Positions 45,152-56,344 of a DNA stretch of 64,000 nt are shown here, in pieces. The translations under genes and the position numbers were made by a program. This DNA comes from Neopestalotiopsis rosae (Eukaryota; Ascomycota; Sordariomycetes; Amphisphaeriales; Sporocadaceae), in NCBI GenBank assembly GCA_023078685.1, contig JALGAS010000002.1:2108001-2172000 (forward strand), in the 5' to 3' direction. Below the pieces are notes generated by a model that made no database searches, was not told the DNA's origin, and saw nothing but the letters and a program-made list of their open reading frames with translations. The first letter of the stretch is position 1. Every line of letters begins with the position of its first letter.

Positions 45152-46683
45152 TCAGAGGATGATCTTGTGGGTCTTGTTGGCCATGATCTCCTTGATACTA
45201 CGGGTATCTACCCATTTGCCATGCAGACCCGGGCTTCGCGGCATCATGGGTGGTAGAGACTTGGGCGCAAAGCCGACACGCTCTTGAATAATGTTCCATA
45301 CCTGGAAGCCAGATTTCAGGAAGACATCACCAAGAATTCCTTGGAGTGAGGTGAAGCCTCCAAGGCTTTGGAGGCCGGAGTAGCAGTATCCCTCGGGTGA
45401 ACCCTTGGTATCCAGGACAGCGTATGGCAGATACTCTCCTGGGACCTCCCCCTGAACAACATTGTCGTCCTTATCTGTTAACTCCCAAATGAAGCTTGGG
45501 GGTGTAGAGTTGCAAGGAAGAATCCAGCCGTACTCAGTGTACGAGAAATTAGCCAGGGGAACATGGTTCTTGTAGTAGGCCGACACAGCTTCATCGGGTG
45601 CGTAGAACAATGTCGAGCCTGTGTCGAGGATGACCGTGGGCGGGTCGGAAAACTCATAAGAGTAATCAGTGCTGTCCTTGGCAGCGAAGCCTTTGAATGA
45701 AATACCCCAGAAACCGTCACTGCTGTCGACACCAACGTACTCAATATCCGAGTCGTGAAGACTACGATCAATGAAACCAAAGTTGAAGGATCCGTCACTG
45801 CTGTTGTGGCGAAGGTCGGTGGTGAAGATGGGTTCTTGGAGAACATCCTGCAGGAAATCGGTCAGAGACCTTTGCTTGGGCTTGGTCTCAATGATCTTAT
45901 TGAAGGCAAGGCCAACTAAGCCAGACATATCCAACTGGTTGGAGAACTGCGTCGAAACTTGCTTGGCAGACTCGATAGTCATGTCTTTGATAATCAGGTC
46001 TCCTAGAGCAAAGTTGTCCTTGTACACAACACCGGAGGAGCTAGAAAAATCGCCGTACATGATACTCCAAGTGCAGTTGGGAATCAGCTTGGCAGTCGTC
46101 GAATTGTTGACGTCAAAGATTATCTGTCCCTTGACGCTCTTGGTAGCAGTATCATTGGTGAAGACCCAGCTGCCAAAAACAAATATTAGTACAAGCTCAT
46201 GTAATTACCTGCAATAACAGATCACTTACGTATCAGCAGAACCAGTATCGAAATCAAGGTAGAGTCTCTGCGGAGGGGTGCCAATGTCAGCCGGAGCAAT
46301 CCATTCGAGGTCGCCATTCTGCGAAGAAGCAGGGACGCGACCAGCTATTTTTCCAAGTCAGTATTTATTCGTCTATGCATCTGAAATTATATATGATTCG
46401 GGGGTAACGTACTGTCTCCGAAAGGAAGCTTCTCTGCATAACGATCGACGGCGATCTGCAGGCCCTCGGGAATAGGAATGTTGTACTTGGACAAGGTTCG
46501 GTGGTACTCCAAGGGACCATTGCGTCTGCCCTTGAACAAGCCATCAGCGGCCGAGAGGGTTGCAGTTTGGTTGAGGATCTGGCGAACCGGACCAATCATG
46601 CCAGGAGCGGGGACGGCGACAGCGAAGTTGATGAACAAGGTGAGCAATGCGGCCATGAGGCCGAACATCTTGAGGTTGAACAT
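45152..46683 (-). CDS. Secreted pepsin-type (A1) aspartic protease
   Basis: Three exons: 46683-46413, 46344-46230 and 46169-45152, encoding 467 aa with consistent phases. A signal peptide (about residues 6-24) and a propeptide precede the mature enzyme. Both catalytic motifs are present: DTGSADTW (spanning the exon 2/3 junction) and LDTGSTLFY. The flap region reads MYGDFSSSSGVVY and the C-terminal domain has LQGILGDVFLKSGFQVWN followed by GFAPKS. This is the complete A1 layout, so an active acid endopeptidase is expected, secreted or vacuolar. No GPI signal or KDEL is seen at the C-terminus. ATG 46683 is the first in frame ahead of the signal peptide. Confidence 0.93.
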
Positions 46684-48601
46684 GATTGGCTCAAGGTTGG
46701 TAATGAATGTCCAGAGGAGGGCAGACGGCGATGAAACAGAATTGGCGTTGACGAACAACAGTCGGCGACGGAAAGATTGAATGGCGGGAGGGCAAAATCT
46801 GTTGCCAACCAACAACAAAAGGGGAAGACGAATGAGTGATCGGCAAACAAGAGTCGGCGACGACGACGGAATTTAATCGTCGAATTAGGGAAAGCAGAAA
46901 TTTTGTATCTGCAGTCGTTGGTTGACGAAAGAAAGTAAAGGGAACGTCAACACACAAGAAGAATAAAAAAAGATTGTGTGTGTGCAAACCAGGAAGCTTG
47001 GAAAAAAATCTGGAATGCCGTTGCCAGTTTCCAAGGGTCTGTGTTTGTTTGGTGGGAGGACAAAGTGGAAGGTGCAAGGAAGCTGTACCCGGCAGGCACT
47101 TTTATAATGTCTCGGGGGCGCGGTCAAACGACTGACAGCTCAAGGAAGGCGCTTGAGCAACTGCTCGAATCAATTGGAAAGCACTGACTGAGTGACTGGC
47201 TGGCTTCCTTGGTGGGCAACCGGGTAAAATGGCCAAACGGGTTCAACAGCTAGCATCAGATCGGCAGATATTGTGAATAAAGCCAGGTCGGTCACTTATG
47301 GACTTGAACTAATGTCTCTTTTCACTTCTTAGATGTTTGGAAAAATACAGGACTATCGTGTACCTGCATCATTGGCTCTTGCATGCTTCTCTGTGTGATG
47401 TCGGCTAGTTAACTTGGATTCAGATCAGACCTCGTAGGCAAGGAAGGCAGCGGGAAGTGGCCTATACGATCGGGTCGACATCTAATGGCTACGTGATGCA
47501 GATCCACGCTCTATATATCGAAAACTCCATTACCGAATACCAGTTGACATATCTACCACGACGCGGCGGGACCGGATTGCTGAGTTGATGGAAGCAACCA
47601 TGGCATGGCTCTGTTGCCGCATGATGCAGAGGGCTTCTTCATCATCTAGATATCCGAATCGATAATGATTGCAGGACCAACGGCCGCAGTGCTCGTTCCA
47701 AGCGGCTGTTTGAATCGCGTATGTGGTTTCGTGAGTTACCACATGAGGAGAACACAGGGGAGGGAGATCAATGTGAGAGATTGCCTAAACAAATGTGATA
47801 GGAAAACAACGTGCAAGGCCATTTGGATTGCGCAAGACTCTTCAATCACTGCAAAACCTTGCCAATATAAGTCGCCAAATGCTCTGTTTTCATCTTTTGT
47901 CTACGTAATGCATCACAACGAGCTGTACGTGTACAAGATTATCTTTTCGTTGGTTGGCCGGCTGAAATGTCCCAAGAATGTGTTAAGGAGTATTCGTAGA
48001 TGGACAAAAACGGGACGATGCAGAAGGGATTCCCACGTTACTCAGCAGCTACCCAGCAACGCCAATGCCAAGCACAAACGGCGGGGGCAAGAGAAAGGAG
48101 ACGAAATGCGGAAATGTGAGGAAATGGAAAGGAACATTTGTTACGAGTTTCAGTTCAAACCCTTCTGCCGGCCGCTGTCGAAAATAGGGGCTTGCCGTGG
48201 ACAAACATTTCTTTTGAGATACATTCATCTGTCATACATCTTGGACTGCTTTCTGCTTTTCTCCTGGCTTGGCGTGCGTCCATGTGTGCAACAAGGAGAC
48301 GCTCTATGGCTCACCAAGAGGCCGATGCGAGCTGTTGTATGACTACTATGAAGTACAGCAGTGCTTGGATTTGGCAGTGGCTTCCCGTTGACATACTGAT
48401 CTCAAGGCTCTAATCCAATCGATGTTGATCTGTGCCATTATATCGATGAACTTGTGCTAAGCAATTTATGCCCGTGTATCGTGCATTCACACCTGCCACG
48501 TATGGAGCCATTCTGCAGCATACATTTTGAGCTTCATGTGTTTTGTTCACATCTAAAACATTTATTTTTATACTTGGCTTCAACTATGTCATGCAAGGTA
48601 C
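46684..48601. other. Intergenic region upstream of the protease gene
   Basis: About 1.9 kb with the protease promoter next to 46683 and the 3' flank of LHS1 next to 48601. It holds one long plus-strand frame (47665-48342, listed separately). No RNA gene or repeat is seen. Confidence 0.4.
47665..48342 (+). CDS. Candidate orphan ORF, 225 aa
   Basis: Uninterrupted ATG-initiated frame of 225 codons in non-repetitive DNA, unusually long for chance at this base composition. It is rich in Cys, Arg and Lys (RDCLNKCDRKTTCKAIW near residues 38-52) with a hydrophobic C-terminal part. No signal peptide, domain or family is recognised. It could be an orphan gene, an antisense or UTR-embedded frame convergent with LHS1, or chance. 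Confidence 0.25.
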   Translation: MIAGPTAAVLVPSGCLNRVCGFVSYHMRRTQGREINVRDCLNKCDRKTTCKAIWIAQDSSITAKPCQYKSPNALFSSFVYVMHHNELYVYKIIFSLVGRLKCPKNVLRSIRRWTKTGRCRRDSHVTQQLPSNANAKHKRRGQEKGDEMRKCEEMERNICYEFQFKPFCRPLSKIGACRGQTFLLRYIHLSYILDCFLLFSWLGVRPCVQQGDALWLTKRPMRAVV

Positions 48602-51600
48602 TCAGAGCTCATCCTTCTTGTGGGTCTCTTCTTTCTCCACCTCCTGCTCTGGCATTTCCTGAGTGAACCTCTTGAGCAACTCCTCGAGCTGCTCGGGTGT
48701 TGGCTTTTCGTCGCTATCTCCAAACTTGATGTAGCCATCTTCAGCCCTGAGATCAGGGGTCTTCTTGGAGTTGGTGTCTGCCGTCTTGGTAGACGATGAC
48801 TTCTTGGTCTTTGAGCTCTTCTTTGAGCTGCTCTTCTTGCCCTTCTTGGAGTCAAAGTTGTTCACAGCCTTCATGGCGAGATCCATGCCGGCCTTCTCCA
48901 ACTTCTTCGTCCTTTCCGCGATATCCTTGACGAGCAAAACTGGGTCGGCATTCTCGCCAAGCTTGGTCTGCTCAAGCAGCTTCTCCTCCAGCCACTTAAA
49001 GGTAGACTCGGAAAGCTCGGTGATCTCCTTCAGGTCGTTGAGCGTGTACAAGGGAGGGACGGGTCCACGGTCCTCAACGGCGCCAGTCGCAGTAGTGGTG
49101 GAAGAAGTAAAGTCATCATCCTCCAATCCGTCAAAGTCACCAGGGGTAGCCGAAGCCGCCTCGGTAATGGTGGACTCGGCGGAAGTAGTCGTGATCGAGC
49201 TGGCCGAGGCGCTGAAAGCTTCAGCCTCGGCAATCTTCTTCTTGATGCTGTCAATGAATGTAGCCGTCTGGTCCAAGGAGTCGCGGAGTGACTTGACCAG
49301 CTCGGGCCGCTCTTCGTTCTCCTTGATTCTCTTTTCGACTGGGGTAACAATGTCCTTCAGCTCCTTGAGACGAGCCTTGAGCTCATCTCGGGGGGCATCC
49401 GCACCATCCTCGTAGAGCCAGTCACTCACAGCGCTGGCCTTTTGCTCCAGAGTAGATCGTTCAGCATCGGTAGAAGCGGCAACAAATGTCTCACTCTCGA
49501 GGAGATCCCGGACCTTGTAAGTAAATCCTTCCAATTGGTTGAGCGACTCCTCTCTCGCCCGGCGAGCCTTATCAGAAGTCTCAAAAGCCTTGATACGGTC
49601 CTTGGCCTTTGTCATGTCGGCCTTGGGCAGTTGTGGTACGCCAGACTTCTCGAGAGAGAACTGGACAGGGATGACAACAAGTGTCTTCTTGGTAACTGCG
49701 CTACCTTCAGCGGCGTCGGCAGATGATGCCGTCGTTGCGGTCTCAGTAGATGTTGAGCTCGACTCCACAGACGAGGTTGTAGCCGTGTCAGTAGAAGCAG
49801 TTGTAGAGGCAGTCTCGACGCTCTCGGTGCTCTCCTCACCCTCACCAAGGGGTTGCTGCTCCTTCTTGCCAAATCCAAACAAGTTCTTGACGCCGTCAAT
49901 GACTGAGCCTTCCTTTTCAACTTCATCAGCCTCACACTCAACAGAGGCCTTGACCACCTCTACTTCGCCATCCTCGGCACTAAGACGGAGGTTCAGCTTG
50001 AAGTGAATATCGGACTCGGCGCATTGGTGAGTGTCCTTGAGTTGAGCCACGGAGGCTGTCAGGTTCTTGGTGGTAAGGGTCTTGGTATCCTGGTCGACGA
50101 CACCCTCGGCCGAAGGAACTTGCTGATAGAACTGAGCTGTGAAGTCCTCATGGTTGTTGAGTGTGATTTCCTTTGCTGCGGCGCCCAGGAGGGATCTCTC
50201 GGTCCACAAACGCTGGTGTCTTGTCTTTCCGTTGGAATCCGTCCATTTGTAACCAGCAGGGTAGCTTGCGCCGTCTGTGATTCTAATCTCCTTGACACGG
50301 AAGCTGGGGCTGAGATCAGCAGCCCTGAAGCCAGCGCCAAATACAGCAGCCTCATCAGAGTTGACGTTGCTGCGGAGCTTCTCGCTGTTACCAGCAATCT
50401 TCTCCAACGCCTTCTGCACAAATGGCGTTCTCGAGGCGCCACCGTGGAGAACAATGGAGTCGAGCTGGCTAATATCCAACTCTGCCACCTCGAGTGCCTT
50501 CTGTACCGTAGCTGTGACTCTAGCGGCATGCTCCTCAGCCAACGCCTCAAAGGTAGCTCTTGAGATCTTGTACTTGAAGTCAACATCGTCATAGAGACCC
50601 TCAAAGCTGGTTCCCGTCTCTTGGTTCGCACTGAGGACGTGTCGAACCTTCTCGGCATCCTTGACAAGCTTGGCCATGGCGCGTCCGTGTACCTGAACGT
50701 CCTCAGCTGCGACGGAAACCTTCTTGGCGGCAGGAGTCTCCACAAATTGGGAGATCATGTCATCGACAATGAGGTAGTTGAGGGAGTCTCCACCAAGGGT
50801 TCTGTCCCAACCACTGCCAAGGACCTGTACCTCTTGCACAGTCTTGTTAAACTTTCCAACGTCCTTGACGGTGCGACCTTGGAACTTCATGACGGTCGCA
50901 CTTGTAGAGCCAGCTCCCATGTCGAAAACCATGTGGTACTCGGGCTTTCCTCCTTCATTGATGACTGGGAATTGTCGGCTTGTGGCGTAGTTCAGGCCTA
51001 CAGCCAAGCCGTCGCTGATGAGGGACAAGACCTTGAGTCCAACGAGCTCAGCAGCCGTCTGGACGGCGCGCTTCTCCTCGATTGTGTAGAAAGGCGGGAC
51101 GGTCACGACGACCGAACGAACAGATGTGTCGGCGCCAGCCAATGCCTCAGCGTTGCGCTGAATGCTCTGGAGCTCCATAGCCAGCAATTCTTCAACCAAC
51201 CAAGCGTCTTCATTGTCCGTGAATGCCTTGCTCTTGAACGCAACTGTGTTTCGTAGCTTATGGGTCTCGGCTTGCAGTGCAGGGTGCTTTGAGAGATACT
51301 CCTTGACCGTGGCATCGTTTGCGGGGAGACCCAGGAGGGTCTTGAGGTTTGGGTAGACATCGCTAGGGAATCTGGCAGAAATAGCCATGGCATCGGAGCC
51401 ATAGAGCCTTTCGGGGTATGCGCCAGCCTTGGGGCCGCCGGCTTCGGGCTTGAAAGCGACTGCAGAAGTTTCCTTTCTCCTCGAATCTTTGGTGAGGACG
51501 ATTTCGAGCGGGATGCCAGGCTTGACCAGAGCAGCTTTTATGTATTCGGTACCGAGATCGACACCAAGGACAGCTTGGACGGCAAAGACATTTGTCGAGA

Positions 51601-51652
51601 AGAGGAGGACCACGCAGGCGACTATCCACCTCGGGGAGAAGAGGTGCGCCAT
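48602..51652 (-). CDS. LHS1: ER-lumen Hsp70-like chaperone LHS1/GRP170
   Basis: Intronless ORF, 1016 aa from ATG 51652 (the frame opens further upstream only with TTG). A signal peptide (about 1-26) is followed by an Hsp70-type nucleotide-binding domain: VLGVDLGTEYIKAAL, VTVPPFYTIEEKRAV, MVFDMGAGSTSATV and IVLHGGASRTPFV. A divergent substrate domain, a long acidic Ser/Thr/Ala-rich insertion (about 650-720) and helical C-terminal parts come next. The protein ends in HKKDEL, an ER-retention signal. The 1000-residue length and the extended C-terminus mark the large Hsp110/GRP170 class. In yeast, Lhs1 is a nucleotide-exchange factor for Kar2/BiP and assists protein import and folding. It is divergent from the AT-hook gene; a TAACGTCA string 370 bases upstream resembles a bZIP/UPR site (inference). 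Confidence 0.95.
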   Translation of the reverse strand: MAHLFSPRWIVACVVLLFSTNVFAVQAVLGVDLGTEYIKAALVKPGIPLEIVLTKDSRRKETSAVAFKPEAGGPKAGAYPERLYGSDAMAISARFPSDVYPNLKTLLGLPANDATVKEYLSKHPALQAETHKLRNTVAFKSKAFTDNEDAWLVEELLAMELQSIQRNAEALAGADTSVRSVVVTVPPFYTIEEKRAVQTAAELVGLKVLSLISDGLAVGLNYATSRQFPVINEGGKPEYHMVFDMGAGSTSATVMKFQGRTVKDVGKFNKTVQEVQVLGSGWDRTLGGDSLNYLIVDDMISQFVETPAAKKVSVAAEDVQVHGRAMAKLVKDAEKVRHVLSANQETGTSFEGLYDDVDFKYKISRATFEALAEEHAARVTATVQKALEVAELDISQLDSIVLHGGASRTPFVQKALEKIAGNSEKLRSNVNSDEAAVFGAGFRAADLSPSFRVKEIRITDGASYPAGYKWTDSNGKTRHQRLWTERSLLGAAAKEITLNNHEDFTAQFYQQVPSAEGVVDQDTKTLTTKNLTASVAQLKDTHQCAESDIHFKLNLRLSAEDGEVEVVKASVECEADEVEKEGSVIDGVKNLFGFGKKEQQPLGEGEESTESVETASTTASTDTATTSSVESSSTSTETATTASSADAAEGSAVTKKTLVVIPVQFSLEKSGVPQLPKADMTKAKDRIKAFETSDKARRAREESLNQLEGFTYKVRDLLESETFVAASTDAERSTLEQKASAVSDWLYEDGADAPRDELKARLKELKDIVTPVEKRIKENEERPELVKSLRDSLDQTATFIDSIKKKIAEAEAFSASASSITTTSAESTITEAASATPGDFDGLEDDDFTSSTTTATGAVEDRGPVPPLYTLNDLKEITELSESTFKWLEEKLLEQTKLGENADPVLLVKDIAERTKKLEKAGMDLAMKAVNNFDSKKGKKSSSKKSSKTKKSSSTKTADTNSKKTPDLRAEDGYIKFGDSDEKPTPEQLEELLKRFTQEMPEQEVEKEETHKKDEL

Positions 51653-52823
51653 GGTGGGCGGTTGTGTGAGGGAGAGAGTTGGCGATGTGTCCGCCGGTCT
51701 ATAGAGTTGTGGGTGCCAGTCGGCGCAATGCAATGCGAACTCAGCAAGAAATCTATGAACAATTTTATCTGGGTATCGGGGAAGAAAGATGAAACAAGAA
51801 GATGGGAAAAGAACAAACAGCAAGGTTTCGTCGGAATGCCAGCCAAGCAAGTAATGAGAAGAGTCGAGATACTCAAGGTACCTACTGGGCGGGCCCCTTG
51901 CGTGTTATATTTTTGGTGGGTGGTACTCCGTGGGAAGAGAAGAAGAAATAATCTGGCCTCAAGGTCAGAAGAAGAGAAAGGACCAGCTGGCTGTTAAGTT
52001 TCTGGAGTATTCGCCCACTTTAACGTCAGGGCGCATGTGCTGGATGGAGGTGGACGCCGACTAGCACTGGGAGCTCGTAAGAGGCCAGATCAATTGATTT
52101 CGTCCCCTAAAAAGCCACCGTCTGCTCTGTGATTGGCTGGGAGCTATAGGTAGGAGCTCAAAGAAGGAGGTTAGCGGCCAGGCAAGTGTTACGGTAATAG
52201 TTGAACCCCTGTTCATCGAAGCCTGTAGACAAATACAGACTGTCATCTTTAATCAAGTACAAATCACTGTCAAGTTGGATGTCATGAAACGTGGATTCCG
52301 TGTCATGAAGTCAGTAGAAAGTAAGCAAAGCTGCCTAATGGGATGAAGGACGGGAAAATGAAAACGGCAACAATTACAACGGCCTTCAAATGTTCTTCCT
52401 ACTTACCTGCCCCAATTTAGATGAAAGAAGTACCTAACACCGTATTTTGCCAAACACTTTTCTCATGGTAGAGCATTGGTGTAAGCAATTGAGACCGCAT
52501 CAATACGCTTATATGCCATGCTTGACTGTATACATGGATACCAATTCCAGAATTACCAAATAGCGATTTGTTACCCGCGAAAATACCCAAGAATATTGTG
52601 TTTGATGTAGCCAAAAGGACAAGTACCTACACATGCGCGGTACATGCATCAAGATGATTTAGAGTTAAAAACAGCCCGCCCCACGTGCTTTCGCGACTGA
52701 ACGCGGCACTCCTCTAGTACTTACCCCAAGCGCGTCTCAAGTACCTACGAATACGCCTTGGGGCATCTTTCCACCATTTGGCATCAACCATATTACTAGC
52801 AAAGACCGATTCAGTCATGGGAT
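51653..52823. promoter_or_regulatory. Divergent promoter region of LHS1 and the AT-hook gene
   Basis: About 1.17 kb containing both promoters. Visible possible sites are a TAACGTCA string at 52021 (CRE/UPR-bZIP-like) and a CACGTG E-box at 52683-52688. Binding is not shown. A short uORF (52817-52858) overlaps the start of the AT-hook gene. Confidence 0.4.
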
Positions 52824-54461
52824 ATGGCGCCAAGAAGAGTCATTGCCGACTCGGATGACGAAGATGAGGATTTCAGTCCCATAAAGCTGGCGCCGGTGCC
52901 TGAAGACACATGTCAAGATGCGCAACCTGAAATGGAGCCGCTGAGTCCTCAGCACCAGCCAACCAGTCCATTGGTTAGGCAACACTCTTTGCTGGCTGTC
53001 GCCACTGCCCAGGATGATACTTCGGGATCTACGAGCGCATCATTTTTTGCGAATATTCATGATGAGCACCAGGTCAAGGCCGTACAGCAGTCTCGCCTCG
53101 TTGAAAACATTGTACGCCAAAGCCAAAAAGCTAGCCGGAGCAGTGGTGATGTCTCTCTCCCAGCCCAAGGACAAGGAAGGGGCAGGAAATCAGTGACCAA
53201 TGCGAGCTCGGCCGCTACTGATGTGACCAGCCCATTTCCCACCGCCAAAGCTGGACCAAGGAAGAGTCAGTTGGTCCAGATCAGCGATGCCACAGAGCTC
53301 ACAACTCCGCGGAAAAGCGCGAACATGGACGAATGGGACGTTCCTAGCAGCGGCGACGAGGGCAATCTTTCCGGCAAGAAGAAAGCAAGATCGTCCGCGC
53401 AAACTACAGACGACTCGAGCAAAATAATTGTGGTCCAAAGCAATCTATCAGCCAGCCAGAAACGCCAGTATCGCAAGGTCCAAGTTGCAGATTCTCACTC
53501 TGGCGAATCAGCCATACCTGATTCCATGGGTCAAATGCAGCCACCATCAATCTACAAGTCCAGTTGTGCGACAACCGTTGCCGTCTCGACCCCAAGCAGA
53601 TATGCTTCTTCCGGACCGCGTCTCCCATACGAGATTGAGCAGCCAGCTGATGTTGGCAAACCAGATCCGGCCATCGATTTGACCTTATCATCCCCTGATG
53701 CTATCACCGTTGGCGGCGTCAATCAGGAGGAGGAACAAAGTCCAGTCAGACGGTCATCTGTGAAGAGGAAGAGACCCGTTGTCCGGGACGATGACGATGA
53801 ACTTGGCCAAGATGAAAATTTCTACGAGCATCCATCTAGTGATTTGGACTCGGATTATGGCACAGTCGACCGCCAGCCATCGAAGAAGGCAAAGCAACCA
53901 GCAAATTCAGCCAAAGGCGCTGCTGGAAAAGAGCCCAAGAAACGTGGGCGCAAGAAGAAACAACCAGTCAGTGATGATCTTGTCAATAACGACGAGGTGC
54001 ACACTGTCGAGCCCTTGTCCACGACTGCGCCTCCGACAATACCGGAAACAAATTCTGCAGAGGAGAAACCAAAGAGGAAAAGAGGCAGGCCACGGAAATC
54101 AGAGGCTGCCCAATTGGAAGAGATGACCAGCGAGCCGGATGCTCAACCAGAAAACAAGTTGCGCGAGGACGACGCCACAGGTGCCAAGGAGAGTTCAGAG
54201 CAATCACCAACGGTCGTATTAACTGGAGATGATGTAACGCAGACCGAGAAGAAGAGAGGAGGCAAGGAAACCAGTCTCAGCGCATCTCCCCTCAAAGAGA
54301 CAGATCGCAACGCTCTAGGCAGGTCACAATCTACAATTTCGGATTCCGACAAGTCGATGAGCAAGTCAATCGCATCGTCGCAAGCCGGGAAGGTTTCTTA
54401 CCGTGTCGGGTTGAGTAAGAAGTCACGGATCGCACCATTGCTCAAGATCATCCGAAAATAA
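52824..54461 (+). CDS. AT-hook nuclear protein of unknown function
   Basis: Intronless ORF of 545 aa, largely disordered and rich in Ser, Asp, Glu and Lys. Two AT-hook-like basic motifs are visible: KKRGRKKKQ (about residue 374) and KRKRGRPRKS (about 415, classic GRP core), flanked by several KKxK/KRKR nuclear signals. The C-terminal 23 residues (KVSYRVGLSKKSRIAPLLK) stand out as a compact, apparently conserved motif. AT-hooks bind the minor groove of AT-rich DNA, so a chromatin or DNA-repair role is likely. I cannot name the family; the C-terminal motif recurs in my memory of fungal AT-hook proteins but has no function I know. The ATG at 52824 lies inside a uORF. Confidence 0.75.
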   Translation: MAPRRVIADSDDEDEDFSPIKLAPVPEDTCQDAQPEMEPLSPQHQPTSPLVRQHSLLAVATAQDDTSGSTSASFFANIHDEHQVKAVQQSRLVENIVRQSQKASRSSGDVSLPAQGQGRGRKSVTNASSAATDVTSPFPTAKAGPRKSQLVQISDATELTTPRKSANMDEWDVPSSGDEGNLSGKKKARSSAQTTDDSSKIIVVQSNLSASQKRQYRKVQVADSHSGESAIPDSMGQMQPPSIYKSSCATTVAVSTPSRYASSGPRLPYEIEQPADVGKPDPAIDLTLSSPDAITVGGVNQEEEQSPVRRSSVKRKRPVVRDDDDELGQDENFYEHPSSDLDSDYGTVDRQPSKKAKQPANSAKGAAGKEPKKRGRKKKQPVSDDLVNNDEVHTVEPLSTTAPPTIPETNSAEEKPKRKRGRPRKSEAAQLEEMTSEPDAQPENKLREDDATGAKESSEQSPTVVLTGDDVTQTEKKRGGKETSLSASPLKETDRNALGRSQSTISDSDKSMSKSIASSQAGKVSYRVGLSKKSRIAPLLKIIRK

Positions 54462-55365
54462 GTCGTAGCATGGGAATGGTATGGGAATGATGCAAGAACA
54501 GGTAGAGGCATAGAGATTGAAGGAGAGGACACATCATGATTTGATACGGGCTGCGGTTATACCCCTTTCTGCGATGAGTAGCCATATATAGACATGATAA
54601 AAGAACGACTTTCTTGGAATGATCTAAGACAATGATTCCGGTCTTTATACTTGTCTGGCTTACAGCATAACCAGTTCGCCGCCGTTCATCGAAGATTGCT
54701 GAGTAATACTGATTTGGTAGATGAGTAGCATTGTTCATATGCATCTCATATCTCGATATTTTTAACTCCACTTTAACCGTCCAAAAGGACAAGGTAAATG
54801 AAAACGGGTGAGTAATAGGTGAGGTTACGGTTGCAAGACTTGAACACCTTGGTATGGGAATAGTACTTCTCCCATTGGTGATTAGCCATTATCCTCCAGT
54901 AAATACGACTCACAGTGAGAAGAATACACAAAGAATTATCACTTTCATTCATGTAAAAGCTCCTTGTCTTCTAGAAATAATGATGATTCTAGAAGGCCAG
55001 ATAATTGGATATTGGGTAGCGTCATGCAATGAATACTACCCGTGTAATCAATGTGACGAACCAGAAGCGAACCGAAATAAGCACGGCGGAGGTGCGATCC
55101 ACTTGCCGGATCGGGTCGCCCGCCAGCTGCCAATAGGGAGAGCTATGAGACCACGCATCATGTAAATGACAGGGAGCATTGATCGACCTCCAGCACTTTA
55201 CACTCCAAAGCAATACGTACCCCAATTGCATTTGCTTGGAGATTAACTTTCGATTCTCTTTTTCTTTTTTCTTCTTTTCAACTACGTACATACTTGTTCC
55301 GTCTCTCGCTTCTCAACTTTGTTACTCTAGCATTAAGCCGCCCTTTTCTCAATACAAGACAAACC
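54462..55365. other. Intergenic region
   Basis: About 900 bases between two genes on the same strand. It contains a T-arm-like fragment near 54825-54845 (minus strand) that does not complete a tRNA. A pyrimidine-rich leader precedes 55366. Confidence 0.4.
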
Positions 55366-56344
55366 ATGCCCGCCGAAACCCGCGGCTCCGTCCGCCAGCG
55401 CAAGGCGGCGGCCGTCCGGGCAGAGCAGGACCCGAACCCCCGCGTCGTCGAGCTCAACACGGACGACGATGAAGAAGAGTTCATCAAGAACGGCAGCACG
55501 GGGCCCCTGCAGCAGGAGCCCCGGCCCAAGCCCACCCCCAAGGCCCGCGTCAAGAACGACGACGAGGAGTACAGCCCCTGGGTCGACGTGCTGCGCGTCC
55601 TCACCTTTCTCGTACTCGCCGGAGTCGGTCTCAGCTACCTCATTTCCAGCGGGACTACCTTTGGTCTCGATAAGCTGGCCAAGCACCCGCCCAAGTACTT
55701 TCAAAAGGCTTGGTGGGAAGAGCAATTTGTAAGTCTAGAATACCAGGGAGAAAGGGGATACGCTTGCAGAGAGGAGAAGAGAGGATATGAGATGGTCAAT
55801 GGAAGAATAGTCTTGCTAATAATTGGTTTCCCCTCTTACGCAGAAAACGCCGCTTCAACTCACACTATCCGAGCTATCCGCCTACGACGGCAGCGACCCG
55901 GAGAAGCCCATCTACCTCGCGATCAACGGCACCATATACGACGTGTCCGCAAACCGGCGCACGTACGGGCCGGGCGGCTCGTACCACGTCTTTGCCGGCG
56001 TGGACGCGGCGCGCGGCTTCGTGACGGGCTGCTTCGCCGACGACCGCACGGCGGACCTGCGCGGCATCGAGGAGATGCACCTCCCCCGCGACGATCCCGA
56101 GGTCGACTCGCTGTACACGGCCGAGGCCCTCGAGGCCCTCAAGGTGCGCGAGCGCGCCGCGGCCGCGGAGAAGATCAATGACCAGCTGTCCCACTGGGTC
56201 AACTTCTTTGCCCGCAGCCCCAAATACCCCCGCATCGGCACCGTCAAGCGTGAGCCCGGCTGGCCTGACAATGAGCCTCTCCGGCCGCTGTGCGAGTCGG
56301 CCCAGAAGGGCAGGCCGAAGAGAAAGGCACCCGAAACGAACTGA
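55366..56344 (+). CDS. MAPR/cytochrome b5-like heme-binding domain membrane protein
   Basis: Two exons, 55366-55728 and 55844-56344 (phase 0; donor GTAAGT, acceptor CAG), encode 287 aa. An acidic/basic cytosolic N-terminus (with NTDDDEEEF) leads to one membrane helix (about residues 78-96, VLTFLVLAGVGLSYLI). The cytochrome b5-like domain is of the MAPR (membrane-associated progesterone receptor/Dap1) type, about 124-220: LTLSELSAYDGSDP, YLAINGTIYDVS, YGPGGSYHVFAGVDA and ARGFVTGCF. As in MAPR proteins there is no histidine-pair ligand, but the YGPGG.Y pattern is kept. The C-terminal region is helical, then basic (KGRPKRKAP). MAPR proteins bind heme and support P450 and sterol metabolism at the ER. 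The proposed start lies in the ACCATGCC context. Confidence 0.9.

Noticed and set aside
54820..54850. T-arm-like GTTCAAGTC string on the minus strand
   Set aside because: The flanks do not form a T stem, anticodon arm or acceptor stem.
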